DNA of 64,000 bases from Defluviimonas sp. SAOS-178_SWC. Lineage in GTDB: Bacteria; Pseudomonadota; Alphaproteobacteria; Rhodobacterales; Rhodobacteraceae. Under the pieces are notes generated by a model. That model was not told the origin of the DNA. It searched no databases and was given only the letters and a program-made list of their open reading frames with translations. A program made the position numbers and the translations under genes. Where the stretch lies: positions 3,706,001 to 3,770,000 of the forward strand of contig NZ_CP156081.1 of the NCBI RefSeq assembly GCF_039830135.1, read 5' to 3'. Every line of letters starts with the position of its first letter. The stretch's first letter is position 1. Positions 36,459 to 46,922 of this stretch are shown here, in pieces.

Positions 36459-37664
36459 TCAGCCGACCACGTTGAATTCCGGGCCGTAGGGGTACTTGGT
36501 GATGTCCTCGTTGCCGTCCTCGGTGATGACGAGGATGTCGTGCTCCCGGTAGCCGCCCGCGCCCGGCTGTCCTTCCGGGATCGTCAGCATCGGCTCCATC
36601 GAGATCACCATGCCGGGTTTCAGCACCGTGTCGATATCCTCGCGCAGTTCCAGCCCCGCCTCGCGGCCGTAATAGTGGCTGAGCACACCGAAGGAATGGC
36701 CGTAGCCAAAGGTCCGGTACTGCAGAAGCTGACGCTCTTCTAAGAAGTCATTGATCTTCGCCGTCACCTCGGCGCAGGAGACGCCCGGCTTCAGAAGGCT
36801 CATCCCGTATTCATGGGCGGCCACGTTGGCCTCCCAGATCTTCAGGCTCGCCTTGTCGACCTCGCGCACGAACATGGTGCGTTCCAGCGCGGTGTAGTAG
36901 CCCGAGATCATCGGGAAGGTGTTGAGGGAAAGTATATCGCCCACCTGCAACGCCCGCGCCGTGACCGGGTTGTGGGCGCCGTCGGTGTTGATCCCCGACT
37001 GGAACCAGACCCAGGTGTCGCGGTACTCTGCCTCGGGGAAGCGCTTGGCGATCTCCAGCTCCATCGCATCGCGGCCGGCCATCGCCACGTCGATCTCGCG
37101 CGCACCGGCCTTCACCGCGTCGCGGATCGCGTAACCGCCCACATCGGCGACATTCGCCCCGTGCTTGATCAGCGCGATTTCGGCGACCGACTTGTGCATC
37201 CGCTGCTTCATCGTCGCCGGGGCGATATCGACCACCTTCGACGGCGACAGGAACGATTTCAGCTTGTCGGACTGCAAAAGCGTCAGATGATCCGCCTCGT
37301 AGCCGATGACGCGGCCCTCGCCCGTCACCGACAGGATCGCGCGCCAGTAATTGTCGCGCTGCCAGTCGGTATAGGTGATGTTGTCGCCGTGGCTGCGCCG
37401 CCAGGGCTGCGCCGCGTCGATACCCGCGCTGATCGTCACATCCTCGGTCGCCGTCACGACCAAGGCATAGGGCCGTCCGAACGAGCAGTAGAGGAAGCCC
37501 GAATAATAGGCGATGTTGTGCATCGAGGTGAGGACCACCGCCTCCACCCCCATCGCATCCATGATCACGCGCAGCCCGCCCAGACGCTGGGCATATTCCG
37601 ACGCGGCGAAGGGCAGGATCTTCTCGCCCTGGTGAAAGCGGTATTGTTGTGGACGTTCCATCAT
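36459..37664 (-). CDS. Creatinase (creatine amidinohydrolase), M24 fold
   Basis: A 401-residue enzyme that hydrolyses creatine to sarcosine and urea. It matches characterised Pseudomonas creatinase closely along its whole length: HNIAYYSGFLYCSFGRPYALVV, the catalytic His in GINTDGAHNP, FGYGHSFGVLSHYYGREAG, and SMEPMLTIPEGQPGAGGYRE. Two adjacent ATG codons start it (37664 and 37661). No sarcosine oxidase/dehydrogenase, creatininase or urease gene is next to it, which is unusual for creatine catabolism. It may also act on a related guanidino compound. Confidence 0.9.
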   Translation of the reverse strand: MMERPQQYRFHQGEKILPFAASEYAQRLGGLRVIMDAMGVEAVVLTSMHNIAYYSGFLYCSFGRPYALVVTATEDVTISAGIDAAQPWRRSHGDNITYTDWQRDNYWRAILSVTGEGRVIGYEADHLTLLQSDKLKSFLSPSKVVDIAPATMKQRMHKSVAEIALIKHGANVADVGGYAIRDAVKAGAREIDVAMAGRDAMELEIAKRFPEAEYRDTWVWFQSGINTDGAHNPVTARALQVGDILSLNTFPMISGYYTALERTMFVREVDKASLKIWEANVAAHEYGMSLLKPGVSCAEVTAKINDFLEERQLLQYRTFGYGHSFGVLSHYYGREAGLELREDIDTVLKPGMVISMEPMLTIPEGQPGAGGYREHDILVITEDGNEDITKYPYGPEFNVVG

Positions 37665-37681
37665 TTGTCAGACCTCACTTG

Positions 37682-37813
37682 ATGGGGTCCGGATCGCGTG
37701 CCCGGAACCCCCGAAAGGTCCCGGCGTACAGGACTGCGGCGGATGTCTCCGCAAGCGTCGGGGCAAATGCCCCTGCGGCGACGCCATCGCCGCGGGCTCG
37801 GTGGGGTTTCTAA
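37682..37813 (+). CDS. Possible 43-aa basic peptide, divergent from creatinase
   Basis: ATG 37682 to TAA 37813 encodes a 43-residue Arg/Ala/Pro-rich peptide containing NPRKVPAYRTAADVSASVG and ending PRARWGF. It overlaps the region that would be the creatinase leader. There is no ribosome site of note, and the same DNA has internal inverted repeats (for example GGGGCAAATGCCCC at about 37766-37779), so it may be a structured or repeated element rather than a gene. I have an impression that similar tails recur in related genomes, but cannot check it. Confidence 0.2.
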   Translation: MGSGSRARNPRKVPAYRTAADVSASVGANAPAATPSPRARWGF

Positions 37814-37859
37814 CGGGGCGGGGACGGGCCGGCTAGCCAGAAAGCGACATGGTTCATCC

Positions 37860-38233
37860 TCAAAGTTCAATCCATGTGTCGTCAACGCGGCAACGGGATC
37901 GAGCACCGCCCGACCAAGCCCAACCATCCGTGGACCAACGGTCAGGTCGAGCGCATGAACCGAACGATCAAGGACGCGACCGTGAAACGCTTCCGCCATG
38001 ACAGCCACGACCAGTTCCTGACGCATCTCGCGGACGTCACGGCAGCCTACAACCTCGCGCAACGCCTCAAGACCCTCAGTGGCCTCACGCCCTATGAGTT
38101 CATCTGCAAGGTCTGCACGTCAGACCCAGACAGATTCATCGCCAATCCGATCCATCGGATGCCGGGACTGAACAGCCAGGAGACCTCGTCCACTATCCGG
38201 TTCGCGCGTCGGAGCCGAGCAGCGCCCTCTTGA
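37860..38233 (+). pseudogene. IS481-family transposase remnant (C-terminal part)
   Basis: An open frame of about 120 residues matches the end of an IS481-type DDE transposase: GIEHRPTKPNHPWTNGQVER, then NRTIKDATVKRF, RLKTLSGLTPYEFICK and HRMPGLN. The whole N-terminal half, including the helix-turn-helix and the first two catalytic aspartates, is missing. Where family members usually stop after MPGLN, this copy reads on about 18 codons, as if the stop codon mutated to CAG. It is a decayed fragment and not mobile. Confidence 0.85.
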
Positions 38234-38316
38234 ACCGGATCGGGTTGCGCAGCACTAGAACATCAAATAACTGATCAAATCGCATGCATATTGCGGCGCC
38301 AGCGCCCACACGTTAA

Positions 38317-39711
<1,395 letters not shown>

Positions 39712-40047
39712 GCCGACCCGGCGGGCTATCGAAAAACAAGGGCGATTTCTTCTTTGCGCAGCAGCTTCCACTGACCGGGGGCCACGTCGTCATGCAAGCA
39801 AGGATCGCCCAAACCTTCGCCCCGCAGGGCCGCGACGAAGCTGCCGGTCGCGATGCATTGTCGCACAAATCGGGGTCTGACCGCAGTTCCCGACTCGCTC
39901 CCGACCAAGGCAACGGACCGGCCTCTTTGCTCCAAAGTCCGCTCCGGGCCGAGGCTGTGCGGAAACTGGCGGTGGGAACATTGTTTCCAGGACTGCTCTT
40001 CGCCGCCCGCTTGGTTTGGCATCACGGCGCAAAAGTCGCGCGGCCGT
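39712..40047. other. Non-coding stretch after gdhA
   Basis: About 340 bp without a recognisable gene. Open frames exist in several phases, but none is protein-like. It leads into decayed transposase sequence and is probably degenerate mobile-element flank. Confidence 0.35.
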
Positions 40048-40161
40048 TCAGCCTGAGGGCGCCGCGGTCAGGCCCCGCGTCCCGATCATCGAGATCATCC
40101 GCTTTACGTTGTAGGCCAGTAGCCGTTGCGGTCCGGCGAGGAGCTTCTTGATCGTGCGCAT
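40048..40161 (-). pseudogene. Transposase C-terminal remnant (IS1182/IS5-like)
   Basis: On the minus strand a 37-codon frame reads MRTIKKLLAGPQRLLAYNVK and then RMISMIGTRGLTAAPSG before a stop. The segment LLAYNVKRMISMIGTRGL is typical of the last helix of DDE transposases of the IS1182/IS5 groups. The frame stays open for some codons upstream of the ATG (KLTSRIREKE), so this is the tail of a larger, lost gene. Confidence 0.5.
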
Positions 40162-40331
40162 CTCTTTCTCTCTTATTCGCGATGTAAGTTTAAGATTGAA
40201 ATGCGCTGATGTCGCTACCGTATTTGGCTAGCCTTGCGGAGCGCCCTTTCGGGGCTCTGATAATGCGACCGCCTTCCGACGGCATTTATGTACCAAGGTA
40301 GTTTTGCAAGGATCCGCAACGGAGAGCGGTT

Positions 40332-40420
40332 ATGTCGGAGAGTATCACGGTCGGGCTCGATCGGGCGAAGAATGCGCGCCAGTTGCATGGGCCGAACACT
40401 GCGGGTCGGTCACATCGTCA
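40332..40420 (+). pseudogene. IS110-family transposase N-terminal remnant
   Basis: The frame from ATG 40332 starts MSESITVGLDRAKNARQLHG, matching the conserved start of IS110 transposases (I/TVGLDxAK, with the first DEDD aspartate). After about 30 codons similarity ends, and the frame runs antisense into the acyltransferase gene. GGAGAG lies upstream as ribosome site. Only the head of the element survives. The 3' boundary is approximate. Confidence 0.6.
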
Positions 40421-42402
40421 GAGCATCCCCGGACAACATTGCGCGCTTCGAAACCGCTCCGGATTGCCCATTCAGCACCGTATTCGGACACGTGGTCGTC
40501 GTCCCGGTAGAGAAGGCGGCCGCGCTCGCCAATCCGGCATTCCGAACCGCAGAAGATTCCGCTCATCGGGACGAACGTTCCGCCCACCTCATGCACGAGC
40601 CCCTCGAACATGGTATCCGGGCCCTTGGTACGGGCAAGAGACGCCTCCGCCGGGAAAGTGGTCGCGAAGGGCCGCTTGAAAAACGCATCGTCGAGAAACC
40701 GCCGGGGCACGTTGAATGGAACCTCGGGCACCGCCCCAATGACGATCGCCTGACGACCCTCCCGCACGAGTTCCGATAGCAGGAAACGCATCGCCAACGC
40801 CATCGCGTCCGGTCCCTCCTTCGTCTCGCCCCCGACGTCGATCGCGACCGATGCCCCGTCGCCCGGCTCCCGCGCAAACCGTGTTCCGTGATAGGACAAG
40901 GACCAACGGCCTGCCAGGATGACCGACTTCAACGACGGCGTACGCCGAACCACCTCGAGCACCGCATTGTTGCGTGTGATGCAATCCTCCGCCCACGACA
41001 AATGCCGGTTGACTAGGCCCGGAAGTGGGGGGCATCGGTCCACGACGAACACCCATCCCAGCAAGCCTTGCGACCGTAGCCATGCGTCAACACCCGGAAT
41101 GAGGGCCGCCGCATGGCTGTCACCCCAAAGGAGAACCGAAGGAGCCCCTCGCTCATCCGTTCCGATCGGACACATCGCTTCAATGTCGTCCCACCAGGCA
41201 GCGCGGCAACGACGTTCAACGTCCGACATGTCCGACGCGGACCTGAACTCCCGATAGCTGGCTTCGGGAAGGCGCAGCTTCATTCCATGATCGGTTCCAA
41301 CGACAAGCGCGGCCGAGAGCGTCAGTGCCGACCCCGCCGCTGACAGCTGGAATATTCCCCGCCGCGTGAACGCGCGCGGCCCCGACCGGAGCCGGAACGG
41401 CTGTTCGACGAAACGCCAGCTCGCCCAAGCGGCCAGAAACGCGAAAGAGACGGCCGCAATCAGCATGATTGCCGTCGGCTGACCATTCGACACCGTCCTC
41501 GCAATCACGATCGGAGGCCAGTGCCAGAGGTAGAGCGAGTACGAGATTCGCCCGGTCCAGACCAAGGGCCAAACGGTCAGGATGGCGGTTGCAATGCTAC
41601 CCGCCCGAGATGTGGCCCAAATCACCAAGGCGGTGCCGACCACGACCGGAAGGGCGGCCCCCCCCGGAAAGACGGTGCGCTCGGTATATCCGACGACGCA
41701 CGCAAGGATGAGGCCAAGACCAACCATTCCGGCGAGGCCGGCCGCCATCCTGTTGAGCGGGACACGGGTGGGGGCGAAGAGAACGAGGATCGCGCCGACC
41801 CCGAGCTCCCAAGCCCTCAGATGCGGCATGAAGAACGCTGCCACCTGCCCGGTAGGCATGGATGAAGTACTCCATGCGAAAGATCCCGCGACCAGCACCG
41901 CCGCCGTAAGCGCCGCGCGCCGACGACCGCCCCGGAAGGCCAGCGCCAGGATCAGGGGAAAGAAGATGTAGAACTGCTCCTCCACGCCGAGCGACCACGT
42001 ATGCATCAGCGGCTCATAGGACGCATCCGATCCGAAGTAGTCGCCCGTCGCCCGCATCAGGTAAAGGTTCGAGACGAAGGCGACGGTCGCGATCGTGGAT
42101 TTCGACAGGGCCAGGTACTGCCAAGGCGGAAACAGGAAGAATCCGGCCAGCGCGAGACACAAGAGAAGGAACAGCAGAGCCGGAAGAATGCGCCTTGCCC
42201 GGCGCTCGTAGAAACCGATCAGGGAAAAGCGTCCCGTCTCAAGGTCGCTCACCAGAATGGAGGTGATGAGAAAGCCCGAGATGACGAAGAAGACATCTAC
42301 ACCGACGTACCCGCCTTCGAAGCCGGGCAGGCCCGCGTGGGCGAGAATGACGGACAAAACGGCAACGGCGCGAAGGCCATCAATCTCGGGACGGTAATTC
42401 AT
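40345..42402 (-). CDS. Acyltransferase-3 / SGNH O-acyltransferase (OafA type)
   Basis: A 685-residue membrane enzyme. The N-terminal acyltransferase-3 domain (about 1-350) has ten or so helices, starting with the family motif RPEIDGLRAVAVLSVILAHAG and containing FYERRARRILPAL and HTWSLGVEEQFY. A periplasmic SGNH domain follows, with nucleophile motif GDSH (Ser about 429) and a DxxH pair in DDDHVSEYGA (about 634-637), so both catalytic elements are intact. It probably O-acetylates a surface polysaccharide. ATG 42402 is chosen. The last 25 or so codons read antisense through the IS110 remnant, so the native C-terminus was probably replaced. It lies 1.7 kb from the alginate-type operon. Confidence 0.85.
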   Translation of the reverse strand: MNYRPEIDGLRAVAVLSVILAHAGLPGFEGGYVGVDVFFVISGFLITSILVSDLETGRFSLIGFYERRARRILPALLFLLLCLALAGFFLFPPWQYLALSKSTIATVAFVSNLYLMRATGDYFGSDASYEPLMHTWSLGVEEQFYIFFPLILALAFRGGRRRAALTAAVLVAGSFAWSTSSMPTGQVAAFFMPHLRAWELGVGAILVLFAPTRVPLNRMAAGLAGMVGLGLILACVVGYTERTVFPGGAALPVVVGTALVIWATSRAGSIATAILTVWPLVWTGRISYSLYLWHWPPIVIARTVSNGQPTAIMLIAAVSFAFLAAWASWRFVEQPFRLRSGPRAFTRRGIFQLSAAGSALTLSAALVVGTDHGMKLRLPEASYREFRSASDMSDVERRCRAAWWDDIEAMCPIGTDERGAPSVLLWGDSHAAALIPGVDAWLRSQGLLGWVFVVDRCPPLPGLVNRHLSWAEDCITRNNAVLEVVRRTPSLKSVILAGRWSLSYHGTRFAREPGDGASVAIDVGGETKEGPDAMALAMRFLLSELVREGRQAIVIGAVPEVPFNVPRRFLDDAFFKRPFATTFPAEASLARTKGPDTMFEGLVHEVGGTFVPMSGIFCGSECRIGERGRLLYRDDDHVSEYGAEWAIRSGFEARNVVRGCSDDVTDPQCSAHATGAHSSPDRARP

Positions 42403-42803
42403 TTGACGCGGTAACTGCTCAAGAACAAGATCATTCGAAGCAGACCAACCATCCGCGACTTGCGCACTGTGTATTCCCGACACCGGGCAATCAACCATAA
42501 GTTGGTGGCGCCTGATTTTTCGCTCAACCGCCCCAGGCGCTCGACGGCTTTCGGAGCGCTGCCCGCACTTCAGAGCCAAATCTCCCCCCACCCTTTGGTA
42601 CGTGCAATCACTCGCCAATGCAGCGGCTCACGGAGAAATCAGGGGCGGACGCAGCGGCGAATGTTGTAAGTTTCCGACAGGGCTGGCAATACCGTGTGGT
42701 TGTAAGGCGTTCGGCTTCACAGTTTCGCTGGGAACCGCGTAATCCGTGGCATATCTCTATTGTTCATCGAGTTGCGGACTGGTCGGGACGAAAAGGAACC
42801 GGG
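42403..42803. other. 401-bp divergent spacer
   Basis: This lies between the acyltransferase (minus) and the SseB-like gene (plus). It is moderately AT-richer than neighbouring DNA in places. I see no RNA gene, repeat or convincing promoter pair. It presumably carries both promoters. Confidence 0.4.
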
Positions 42804-43766
42804 ATGAGGCAGGTGCGAATTCGGCTTCCGAACGGGGACAAGGTGGTCTTCCGGTCACGGCGGCCGGACTCGGCCGAGCCGCATGCCGAACTGTCCGAGA
42901 GCGACGACGGGGAAGGCGGTACGCCAATCGACGTCAGCGAACCCGAAATGGCGGAACGCGCAGTGACGGCCATTGATCGCGCCTATTCCGAGATGATCAG
43001 CGGCGGAGAAGCAGAGCTTCTGCGCTTCTATCGGGTTCTGGCCGGGTCGAATCTGTTCGTCCTTCTCGACCCGTCGGATGCGGACGAGGCTCCCGAACCG
43101 AAGATCATTCCCGTCGAGGGCGGGCACTACGTGCTCGTCTTCGATCTGAAGGAGCGTGTCACCGAACTGACCGGCTATGACGCGCCGACCTCGCGCGTCA
43201 CGGGCAGGGATGTGTTCAACCTCATACGCGGCCGCGACATCGGGGTCGCGGTCAACATGGGGGATGCGCCCTCGGCAATGCTGATCCCCGGCGACGCCAT
43301 CGACTGGATCTGCGACACGCTGGAGGATACCGCATCAAAGACGCCGGTTCCGGCCTCTGCCTCGGGACGGTTCAAGGCGCTCCTCGCGCCACACAACTTT
43401 CCCGACACCCTGCTTCTCGCGCTGAACGACAGGCTTGCGACGCTTTCGGACGCTTATGACAAGGCACTGCTGCTCCGCGCCGAATACGACGACGGCCAGT
43501 CGGGATATCTTGTGGCGTTCTCTGCCGTCGAAGATGGCGACCGCGGCATGATCGCCGCCTCCGTGAACGATGCGCTGGCGTCGTTCAGGGGGAAGGATGT
43601 CGCACTCGATATCGCGTTCATGGCCCGGGAAGAGCCGTTGCTCGACCGGATCGGCCGGGTGGCGACCCATCTGCGGGCGGACTCCGCGAAAAGGACAGAC
43701 GGCGGATCATCCAAAAGGCTTGCCGCGCCCGATCCAGGCAAGGCCCGGCCGCATACGCTGAAGTGA
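42804..43766 (+). CDS. SseB-family protein
   Basis: A 320-residue cytoplasmic protein. The central region (about 70-170) matches the SseB N-terminal domain pattern: FYRVLAGSNLFVLLD, then PVEGGHYVLVFDLKERVTEL, then AVNMGDAPSAMLIPGDAIDWI. A second half (about 190-300) covers the SseB C-terminal-like region (LLALNDRLATLSDAYDKALLL). ATG 42804 has AAAAGGAACC upstream. SseB relatives were named for enhanced serine sensitivity or secretion chaperones; the role in this group is unknown. It precedes the alginate-type operon by 343 bp and is probably a separate transcript. Confidence 0.7.
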   Translation: MRQVRIRLPNGDKVVFRSRRPDSAEPHAELSESDDGEGGTPIDVSEPEMAERAVTAIDRAYSEMISGGEAELLRFYRVLAGSNLFVLLDPSDADEAPEPKIIPVEGGHYVLVFDLKERVTELTGYDAPTSRVTGRDVFNLIRGRDIGVAVNMGDAPSAMLIPGDAIDWICDTLEDTASKTPVPASASGRFKALLAPHNFPDTLLLALNDRLATLSDAYDKALLLRAEYDDGQSGYLVAFSAVEDGDRGMIAASVNDALASFRGKDVALDIAFMAREEPLLDRIGRVATHLRADSAKRTDGGSSKRLAAPDPGKARPHTLK

Positions 43767-44109
43767 CGGCCTGGCGACGCGGGTCGAACGGTTTCGGGCA
43801 ACAATAGCTGTCGGCCGCCGAGCCGTTTCCCGACGACGAATGCCGTACCGCGAGCCGCGCGGGGCCGATTACGGACACATTTTGGCGCGGTCGCGGCGCG
43901 GGTCGCTCCCGATACATAATTTTTCTCTTTATATCAGCATCTTGAGTGAAAAGAGGACACCTTCCGGCCAATCGCGGACCCGCGACAATCGTTACGACTG
44001 ATAGGACAGTAGGTACAAATTAACCCGTGTCGTCCGCAATTTAGACAAAAATTTCGCCAATTCGTCCGCGATACGACTCCTCAGACAAATCGTTGCTGGG
44101 GTAAGAACA
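43767..44109 (+). promoter_or_regulatory. Leader and promoter region of the alginate-type operon, with paired direct repeats
   Basis: 343 bp, AT-rich in its second half. CGTCCGC occurs at 44031-44037 and 44063-44069, and AGACAAA at 44043-44049 and 44083-44089, giving two CGTCCGC/AGACAAA modules just before algD. They could be tandem regulator sites. A weak sigma-70-like pair (TTACGA about 43992, TACAAA about 44014) lies upstream. GGGGTAAG precedes the algD ATG as ribosome site. No P. aeruginosa-style AlgU promoter is evident. Confidence 0.4.
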
Positions 44110-45426
44110 ATGAAAATCAGCGTATTCGGCATTGGCTATGTCGGCGTCGTTTCGGCGGCCTGCCTGGCCAAGGACGGCCATGAGGTGATTGCCGTCGACG
44201 TCGACCCCGGAAAGGTCAAGTCGATCAACGACGGCCTCTCACCGATCGTCGAGGAGGGGATCGACGACCTCGTGCGTGAGGTCGTGGCGGCGGGCAAGCT
44301 GACCGCCACGTCGGGTACCGACTTCGCCATCAAGAATACCGACGCTTCGTTCATCTGCGTCGGGACCCCGTCTGCTCCGGACGGTTCGGTGGGGCTGACC
44401 TATGTCGAGGCGGTCTGCCGGAATATCGGCGCGGCGCTGAAGGACAAGGCGGGATATCACTCCGTCGTCATGCGCTCGACCATCGTTCCGGGAAGCACTG
44501 AGCGCTGCTGCATCCCGGCGCTGGAAGAGGCGTCGGGCAAGACGGCCGGCGAAGGTTTCGGCCTTGGATATTACCCCGAGTTCCTGCGCGAAAGCACGGC
44601 GATCAAGGATTACCACGACCCCGGCCTTATCGTCTTCGGCACGATGGACAAGCCGACCGAGGAGGTCCTGACCGCGCTGAACACTGCCCTGCCCTGCCCG
44701 ATCCACAAGGTCGACATCGCGACGGCCGAATTGGTGAAATACACCTCCAATGCCTGGCGCGCGGTGAAGGTCACCTTCGCCAACGAGATCGGCAACATCG
44801 CCAAGGCGTCGGGCATCGACGGCCAGACGGTGATGGAGATCCTCTGCTCGGACGACAAGGTCGCCATGTCGCCCTACTTCATGCGGCCGGGCTTTGCTTT
44901 CGGTGGGTCTTGCCTGCCGAAAGACGTCCGGGCGCTGCGCTTCCTCGCGCGGAGCACAGATACACGCGCCCATATGCTCGAAGCCGTGCTGGAAGCGAAC
45001 GAGGCGCAGATCGCGCGGGCCGAGCGGATGATCGAGGCGTCGGGCGCGAAGAAGATCGGCTTCGTTGGCATCAGCTTCAAACCCGGCACCGACGACCTCA
45101 GGGAAAGCCCGCTTGTCGCGCTCGCCGCGCGGCTGATCACCAAGGGAATCGACGTCGATATCTACGACCCCTTCGTGCAGGAGGCGTTCGATTCCGGCAC
45201 CCCCGGCGCGGGCCGCGGCAATGACGGCATACCCGACCTCAAGGACCGGATGGTCGGCGATCTCGACCGGCTGATCGAAGGGTCGGGCGCCGTTCTGGTC
45301 GGCAACTACTACAAGGAAGCCGTCGACAAGCTGAAGGCGGCGGCCAGCAATCGCCCCGTCGTCGACCTGACGCGCCTCCATCGCGACATGGTCAGCAACG
45401 GAACCTACGCCGGTATCTGCTGGTAA
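44110..45426 (+). CDS. algD: GDP-mannose 6-dehydrogenase
   Basis: A 438-residue enzyme (P. aeruginosa AlgD has 436) that oxidises GDP-mannose to GDP-mannuronate, the committed step of alginate synthesis. The NAD motif is FGIGYVG (6-12). The catalytic Cys268 sits in FAFGGSCLPKDVRAL, at the same number as in P. aeruginosa. NPEFLRES is represented by YPEFLRESTAIKDY, and the C-terminus ends GICW as in AlgD. FANEIGNIAKASGIDG is also near-identical. It is first in the operon, 7 bp before alg8. The match favours GDP-mannose over UDP-glucose as substrate. Confidence 0.93.
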   Translation: MKISVFGIGYVGVVSAACLAKDGHEVIAVDVDPGKVKSINDGLSPIVEEGIDDLVREVVAAGKLTATSGTDFAIKNTDASFICVGTPSAPDGSVGLTYVEAVCRNIGAALKDKAGYHSVVMRSTIVPGSTERCCIPALEEASGKTAGEGFGLGYYPEFLRESTAIKDYHDPGLIVFGTMDKPTEEVLTALNTALPCPIHKVDIATAELVKYTSNAWRAVKVTFANEIGNIAKASGIDGQTVMEILCSDDKVAMSPYFMRPGFAFGGSCLPKDVRALRFLARSTDTRAHMLEAVLEANEAQIARAERMIEASGAKKIGFVGISFKPGTDDLRESPLVALAARLITKGIDVDIYDPFVQEAFDSGTPGAGRGNDGIPDLKDRMVGDLDRLIEGSGAVLVGNYYKEAVDKLKAAASNRPVVDLTRLHRDMVSNGTYAGICW

Positions 45427-45433
45427 TCCGGCC

Positions 45434-46912
45434 GTGGTCCGCGCCCTGACCCATATCGCCTATTTCGCAGTGATCGTGCTGCTGACCCTCGTGGTTCCCG
45501 CCTCCTTCGTTGGTGACCCGAGGGCAGCGAAGCACGCGATCATCGTGATCGGCGTCCTTGGTGCCTGGCGCTATTCCTGGGCGATGCTCAACCTCTGCCG
45601 GGCGGTGATCTTCCGGCGGTTCGTCTACCCGCGCCGCAAGGCCGCTGCCTTCAAGGCCGACCGCGAAAGCGGCCGGCGCCGGCATGCCTTCTTCATGGTC
45701 ACCTCCTACATGGTCGACCAGGACACGACGCTGATGGTCTATCGCCGGCTCTTCCGCGCGGCGGCGGCGGCGCGGGACGGTGCAACCATCGTATCGTCGG
45801 TGGTGGACGGCGCCGACGAACGGTTGATCCGCGAGATCTACGCCACGATGCCGATCGACATGTCATCGGTGAAGCTGGTGATGGACCGCATCAAGTCGAA
45901 CGGCAAGCGTGATGCGATGGCGCGCGCGCTCCGGCTTCTGGCGAGCTTCTCGCCCACGCCGCACGACATCATGATCTTCGTCGATGGCGACACGGTGGTG
46001 CCGCTCGACGTGGTCGAGCAGTCCGCACCGTGGTTCCAGGATCCGCGCGTCGGGGCGCTGACCACCCACGAAGCCGCCATCGTCGACAAGGACAACCTCT
46101 TCAAGGACTGGTTCGTCCTGCGCTTCAACCAGCGCCAGCTGATGATGTGTTCGATGGGCCTGTCGGAGCGCGTGCTCACGCTGACCGGCCGGATGTCGGT
46201 GTTCCGCGCCTGCCTTGCCACCGACCCGGGTTTCGTCAACGGCGTCGGCCACGATTTCCTGAACCACTGGCGGCTCGGCCGCGTCACCTTCCTGACCGGC
46301 GACGACAAGTCGACCTGGTACTGGCTGCTGCGCAACGGCTACAAGCTTCTCTACCTGCCCGACATGATGTCGGCCTCGGTCGAGACGCAGCCGCGCGCGA
46401 CCTTCTACGACAGCGCCAAGACGCTGATGGTGCGCTGGTTCGGCAACATGATGCGGACCAACGGCCGCGCGCTGCGCCTCGGGCCGCGCTCGATGGGGTT
46501 CTTCACCTGGTGGTCGATCCTCGACCAGCGCGTGAGCATGTTCACCACGCTCTTCGGCCCGATCTCGGTCGCCGTGACCGCGCTCTTCGTCTCGCCGCTG
46601 GTGATCCCGCTCTACATCGGCTGGGTTCTGGCCACCCGCTACATCTTCTGCGCCTTCATCGCGCTCTTCAACGGGGTCTGGTTCCCGGTCACGCACCCGC
46701 CGATCCTCTATTTCTCCCAGATCGTCGGCGCGGCCATCAAGACCTTCGTCCTCTTCCGCCTCGACAAGCAGAAGTGGACCCGGCAGGCCTCGACCGGCGG
46801 CGGGGCGGCGATCGGGCTTTTCGACCGCCTGAAGGCCGCGGAATCCGCGGCGCATCATGCGCTGACCCTCTGCTGGCTGACGCTGGCAGTCATGTATCTG
46901 AGTCTAATCTGA
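45434..46912 (+). CDS. alg8: Alginate-type polymerase, glycosyltransferase family 2
   Basis: A 492-residue inner-membrane glycosyltransferase (Alg8 has about 494), starting at GTG 45434. N-terminal helices (about 5-45) precede the GT2 domain, with acidic motifs in FVDGDTVVP (about 184-192) and TGDDKSTWYWLLRNGYK (about 287-303) and the acceptor-site RWFGNMMRTNGRAL. Four C-terminal helices follow, and KQKWTRQ ends the cytoplasmic part as in Alg8. It should polymerise GDP-mannuronate and translocate the chain. It lies between algD and alg44 as in Pseudomonas. Confidence 0.92.
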   Translation: MVRALTHIAYFAVIVLLTLVVPASFVGDPRAAKHAIIVIGVLGAWRYSWAMLNLCRAVIFRRFVYPRRKAAAFKADRESGRRRHAFFMVTSYMVDQDTTLMVYRRLFRAAAAARDGATIVSSVVDGADERLIREIYATMPIDMSSVKLVMDRIKSNGKRDAMARALRLLASFSPTPHDIMIFVDGDTVVPLDVVEQSAPWFQDPRVGALTTHEAAIVDKDNLFKDWFVLRFNQRQLMMCSMGLSERVLTLTGRMSVFRACLATDPGFVNGVGHDFLNHWRLGRVTFLTGDDKSTWYWLLRNGYKLLYLPDMMSASVETQPRATFYDSAKTLMVRWFGNMMRTNGRALRLGPRSMGFFTWWSILDQRVSMFTTLFGPISVAVTALFVSPLVIPLYIGWVLATRYIFCAFIALFNGVWFPVTHPPILYFSQIVGAAIKTFVLFRLDKQKWTRQASTGGGAAIGLFDRLKAAESAAHHALTLCWLTLAVMYLSLI

Positions 46913-46922
46913 GGCGATCGCG

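Noticed and set aside
37665..37873. Riboswitch (guanidine or glycine type) in the creatinase leader
   Set aside because: Inverted repeats are present, but none of the conserved cores of those riboswitches could be matched.
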